Shown here piece after piece: positions 61,280 through 64,000 of a DNA stretch of 64,000 nt. The number at the start of each line of letters is the position of its first letter. Within the stretch, counting starts at the first letter, position 1. The notes beneath the pieces were generated by a model. The model was given only the letters and a program-made list of their open reading frames with translations, did no database searches and was not told the origin of the DNA. The stretch is from Mycteria americana (Eukaryota > Chordata > Aves > Ciconiiformes > Ciconiidae), in the NCBI RefSeq assembly GCF_035582795.1, contig NC_134365.1, positions 138,225,077 to 138,289,076 of the forward strand, in the 5' to 3' direction. The translations under genes and the position numbers were made by a program.

Positions 61280-62215
61280 ATGCTTCTAGGTGAGCAAGAA
61301 CAATTCTTGTCCTACAATGGCGAAGTCCTTATATTTCAGCTGTCAAAAACAAAACATACGGAGGGAGCAGCTGATAAAACAGTGAACTTATGTGTCAGAA
61401 GAATGGCGTTCAACAGAGACACTAAGCTGTTTGTTCAGAAGTCTTCTGGAGTATTCAGCATGCGTGCCAGCCACTTAAAAATTGAAATAATTTGTTGTAG
61501 CTGCACAATGGATTCCAGAACAGGGATTATTCTTCCCTGCATTTTGATGAAAAAGAAAAAACGGAACAATGTTGTTAAATACCTTTTATTGTTGCTTCAC
61601 AGCTCAAATCAATTTGAGCAGTCCTTTCATTTTAAATTGGATTACGAGCTGAAAGAAGACATCAGATTGTTTACTGGCCCTTCGGTCTTGTGGAGGCATG
61701 CCAGCAAGCTGTTCTACATCTCTTGCGACACCTGCACAGTTCTAAGTGCTCCAGTTCAGCTTTCTTCTGTTGTGTGGACAGGTGAAATTGAGGATGAAGG
61801 CACTGTTGTCTTAGGGATAAGAACTGCTTGCCTGCCAGAGAGTGAAGATGAGGATGAATTTTCCACTTCAGACAGAGCCATCTGGGGTAGTGAGTTCTTT
61901 GGATATGCAATTGAAACACAAAAAATGCTAACTAGCATATGCTTTATGCCTCACGCTTACAGCAGAGTGGTATCTTCTGTCTATGTCTGCAAGAATGAGA
62001 TACTGAAAAAACAGCCCCGGATATCACTTGTCGCCATAACCCACAAGAATCAGCTTATTTGGTTCCAAGATGGTCTCCCTAAAGGTGTTTGTGAGCTTCC
62101 TTATGAGAAACCATGTTCAGTAAAAACAGCTGTAACCAGTAGCAATGATTTGCTATTTATTGTGTCTTTTGCCTCCGGAAATATCTGTGTTGTACAGAGG
62201 AGAGACAGCTTACAG
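61280..62215 (+). CDS. FANCB: FANCB coding exon 1
   Basis: 936 nt (312 codons) from ATG to the donor TTACAG|GTATTT, phase 0. The frame stays open for another 135 nt into the intron, to 62350, but that tail has no homology and is intronic. It includes a charged [12 protein letters not shown] segment within the propeller region. Confidence 0.95.
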
Positions 62216-63942
62216 GTATTTGTGGCTTTAAACAGCTCCCTTTTATTACTCTATCTTTGTTTGTATATATTGTCTTATTGGAAGTTTCTGCAACTGAAAA
62301 GCTACATGTTTAAGTTCCATAGATTTTTTTGTTGTTGCTTCTTCTGTTAAAATAACCTGTCTAAAGTGTGAAATTGTTTTGCTTTCATTGCTTGGTTATA
62401 TATCTGAAAATAAACCCTGGGTTCTATTATTTAATAATACATTTTTATGAATCTGAGCCAAAGCTTCTGTTGCTAACTGAAAAATTCCGTAGTATGAGAA
62501 CTTGAAGTTGTAAGTTATGAGTGTACCTACATAATTTGTGTTAAAGTGAAAGTAAACTAATATCATTGCAAAGCATAAACTTCTCATTGGAATTTAAAAG
62601 CTTTTTGAGTCTCACTTCCAGGTAACAAAAAGTATTGTTTCATGAAAATGACAAGAGGCCTCTCTCTTGTTTCCTAAAGTCAGGAGAGACAAAGTTAACT
62701 GCTAGGGTTTTATAATACTCTGTCAAGAAGGCTTACATAACTCAGGAAATGAAAGGTTGTCCTATTTAGTCATCAGCATTATTGTACAAATTTGTCTTTA
62801 CCTCTCAAACATATTTAACTGTGCAATGCAACAAAAATATTTCTGAATGTTAAAGGTGTAATGTCTTTAACTGATCTGCAAGTTATTACTGGTTCTAAAT
62901 AAATGTTACAGTGTTCAGCTATTCAGCTGCTTGAGTACACTGAAAAGTTGTCATCTCGTCTGCAACCTGTATTCTGGAAAGTGATGGCTAATTTTTCCCA
63001 GAGTTACATAGGCTCTAAATGATGGAGTAAGTGCGGGAGCTTGAAACTTCTTAAAATACTGTATTCTACACACCAGAATAGGCTGCCTCTTTATAAAAAG
63101 CAAGCTTCACCAAAACAAAATCTCAAATACAAGATTTATTCAAACACATGTATTTTAAAACCTCTTCTACTGTAGGTGGCTTCCAAATGGCAAAAAGTGA
63201 AGACTGTTCTGGTGGATGATTTTATTGGCTCTGGAAGTGAGCAACTGTTACTGCTTTTTAAGGATGACTCCAATACAGACGTGTTAAGTACATTCAAAAT
63301 AACGGATCTTGGAGAGGTCAACTACGCAGTAAGTTCAGCTTGCCTTTTCTCAGCTACTCAGTCTGTGCTTACTAAATTAAGAAAACCTCAACAAATCATT
63401 AAAGTATTGGTGCAAAGTGAAATTGAATGTGTGCTGTGAAATGCCCTGAAGTTTGAATACAATATTCCCGACTGTAATCATAAGATATCTAAAGAGATTA
63501 TTCTACTTCCTTGATAGCATCAACATTCTTTTGGGAAATTAAACTAATGCAGTTGAAAATGCTTCACATACGTAACAGGTTTGCTACAATACTTACCTTT
63601 TGGCTAAGAACTCTTAATTAAGGCCATAGTGCTTGTTAATTATCTTCTCGTAATTCATTATCTTCTCATCTTTCCATTATGTACTATCAAACTAATTCCT
63701 TTCAAAAGATAAGATTTTTCTTTTAAACTGCATACTGTGATTCTGCTGGTTTTCTGTATTTTCCACCAGATTTTTATAATGCTGTGTAATAGCCTGTACC
63801 TTACTTTCAGCTTTTTAATTAACTCAGGGTTTTGTTTTGTTTTTTTTAGAGTGGTATTAATTATAAACATGATGTTCCTGCTGCAGAAGGATTGCAAGAG
63901 AATAGTTTGCTTACCATCCAAGCTCTTGAAACAAGATTACAG
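61280..63942 (+). CDS. FANCB: FANCB, Fanconi anaemia group B protein (5' part; continues past window)
   Basis: Nuclear scaffold of the Fanconi anaemia core complex. With FANCL and FAAP100 it forms the module that mono-ubiquitinates FANCD2/FANCI at crosslinked forks (family knowledge). Coding exons: 61280-62215, 63176-63328 and 63850-63942, all phase 0 with GT-AG introns, giving 394 codons, a little under half of the roughly 850-residue protein. Recognisable stretches are [13 protein letters not shown] near residue 11, [19 protein letters not shown] near residue 40, the [19 protein letters not shown] block near residue 250, and [18 protein letters not shown] in exon 2. The N-terminal half forms a beta-propeller in the family. 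The start has A at -3 and matches the homologous N-terminus closely. No stop or frameshift interrupts it. Confidence 0.95.
62216..63175 (+). other. FANCB intron after coding exon 1
   Basis: About 960 bp of AT-rich intron. No repeat or conserved element was recognised. Confidence 0.85.
63176..63328 (+). CDS. FANCB: FANCB coding exon 2
   Basis: 153 nt (51 codons), phase 0 to phase 0, acceptor TTCTACTGTAG, donor TACGCA|GTAAGT. It encodes [20 protein letters not shown] and then a leucine-rich strand, KDDSN, and [14 protein letters not shown], very close to human FANCB. Confidence 0.95.
63329..63849 (+). other. FANCB intron after coding exon 2
   Basis: 521 bp, AT-rich, ending in a T-rich tract before the acceptor. 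Nothing else was recognised. Confidence 0.85.
63850..63942 (+). CDS. FANCB: FANCB coding exon 3
   Basis: 93 nt (31 codons), phase 0 to phase 0, acceptor TTTTTTTAG, donor TTACAG|GTTTGT. It encodes [19 protein letters not shown] up to ALETRLQ. Homology is weaker than in exon 2 but phase and position fit. The next exon is beyond the window. Confidence 0.85.
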
Positions 63943-64000
63943 GTTTGTACACAATAATTCTGCCTCTGTATTTTCTCCAAATTACTTTTCTATATCATTG

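Noticed and set aside
62216-62350. Extension of the FANCB frame past the exon 1 donor
   Set aside because: No homology, low-complexity hydrophobic residues, and a good GT donor with the homologous continuation at 63176. At most it is an intron-retention product.
1-64000. tRNA, rRNA, CRISPR arrays or bacterial-type operons
   Set aside because: None seen; all evidence points to vertebrate nuclear DNA.

Overview
This is a 64 kb piece of a bird genome. The signs are CR1 LINE copies with typical avian 3' ends, several LTRs of an endogenous retrovirus type common in neoavian birds, GT-AG introns, and the head-to-head gene pair MOSPD2/FANCB. In human this pair lies at Xp22.2; the corresponding avian segment is autosomal (chromosome 1 in chicken). 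The exact species cannot be named; the LTR type makes a non-galliform bird more likely (inference).

Layout. 1-17.7 kb: no recognisable gene, with a few GC- and CpG-rich pockets (about 1.7-2.1 kb, 2.9-3.1 kb, 7.25-7.35 kb) in AT-rich sequence. 17.9-59.8 kb, minus strand: the complete coding sequence of MOSPD2 in 15 coding exons. Every junction could be placed on a GT-AG site with a consistent phase; the exons total 1557 nt, i.e. 518 codons plus stop. Its introns hold two solo LTRs (20.03-20.59 and 37.57-38.14 kb), a two-LTR element without gag or pol (45.94-48.52 kb), two substantial CR1 copies (30.5-31.3 and 35.7-36.7 kb) and two smaller CR1 remnants. 59.5-60.7 kb: a strong CpG island that acts as the shared promoter. 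61.28 kb to the right edge, plus strand: the first three coding exons of FANCB (394 codons); the rest lies outside the window.

Function. MOSPD2 is a C-terminally anchored ER protein. It has an N-terminal CRAL-TRIO domain and an MSP domain that binds FFAT motifs at membrane contact sites. FANCB is a scaffold subunit of the Fanconi anaemia core complex, in the FANCB-FANCL-FAAP100 module that mono-ubiquitinates FANCD2/FANCI. They share no pathway; what they share is a bidirectional CpG-island promoter.

Most notable observations: a non-autonomous retrovirus-like element with a tRNA-Lys-type primer binding site and an internal tandem repeat of about 49 bp; a CR1 copy with a 298-codon open frame about 75 bp from a MOSPD2 splice donor; three upstream ORFs, one of them a bare start-stop ATG-TAA, just before the FANCB start; and a 9-nt coding first exon plus a 39-nt micro-exon in MOSPD2. 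No clearly new biological system was found.
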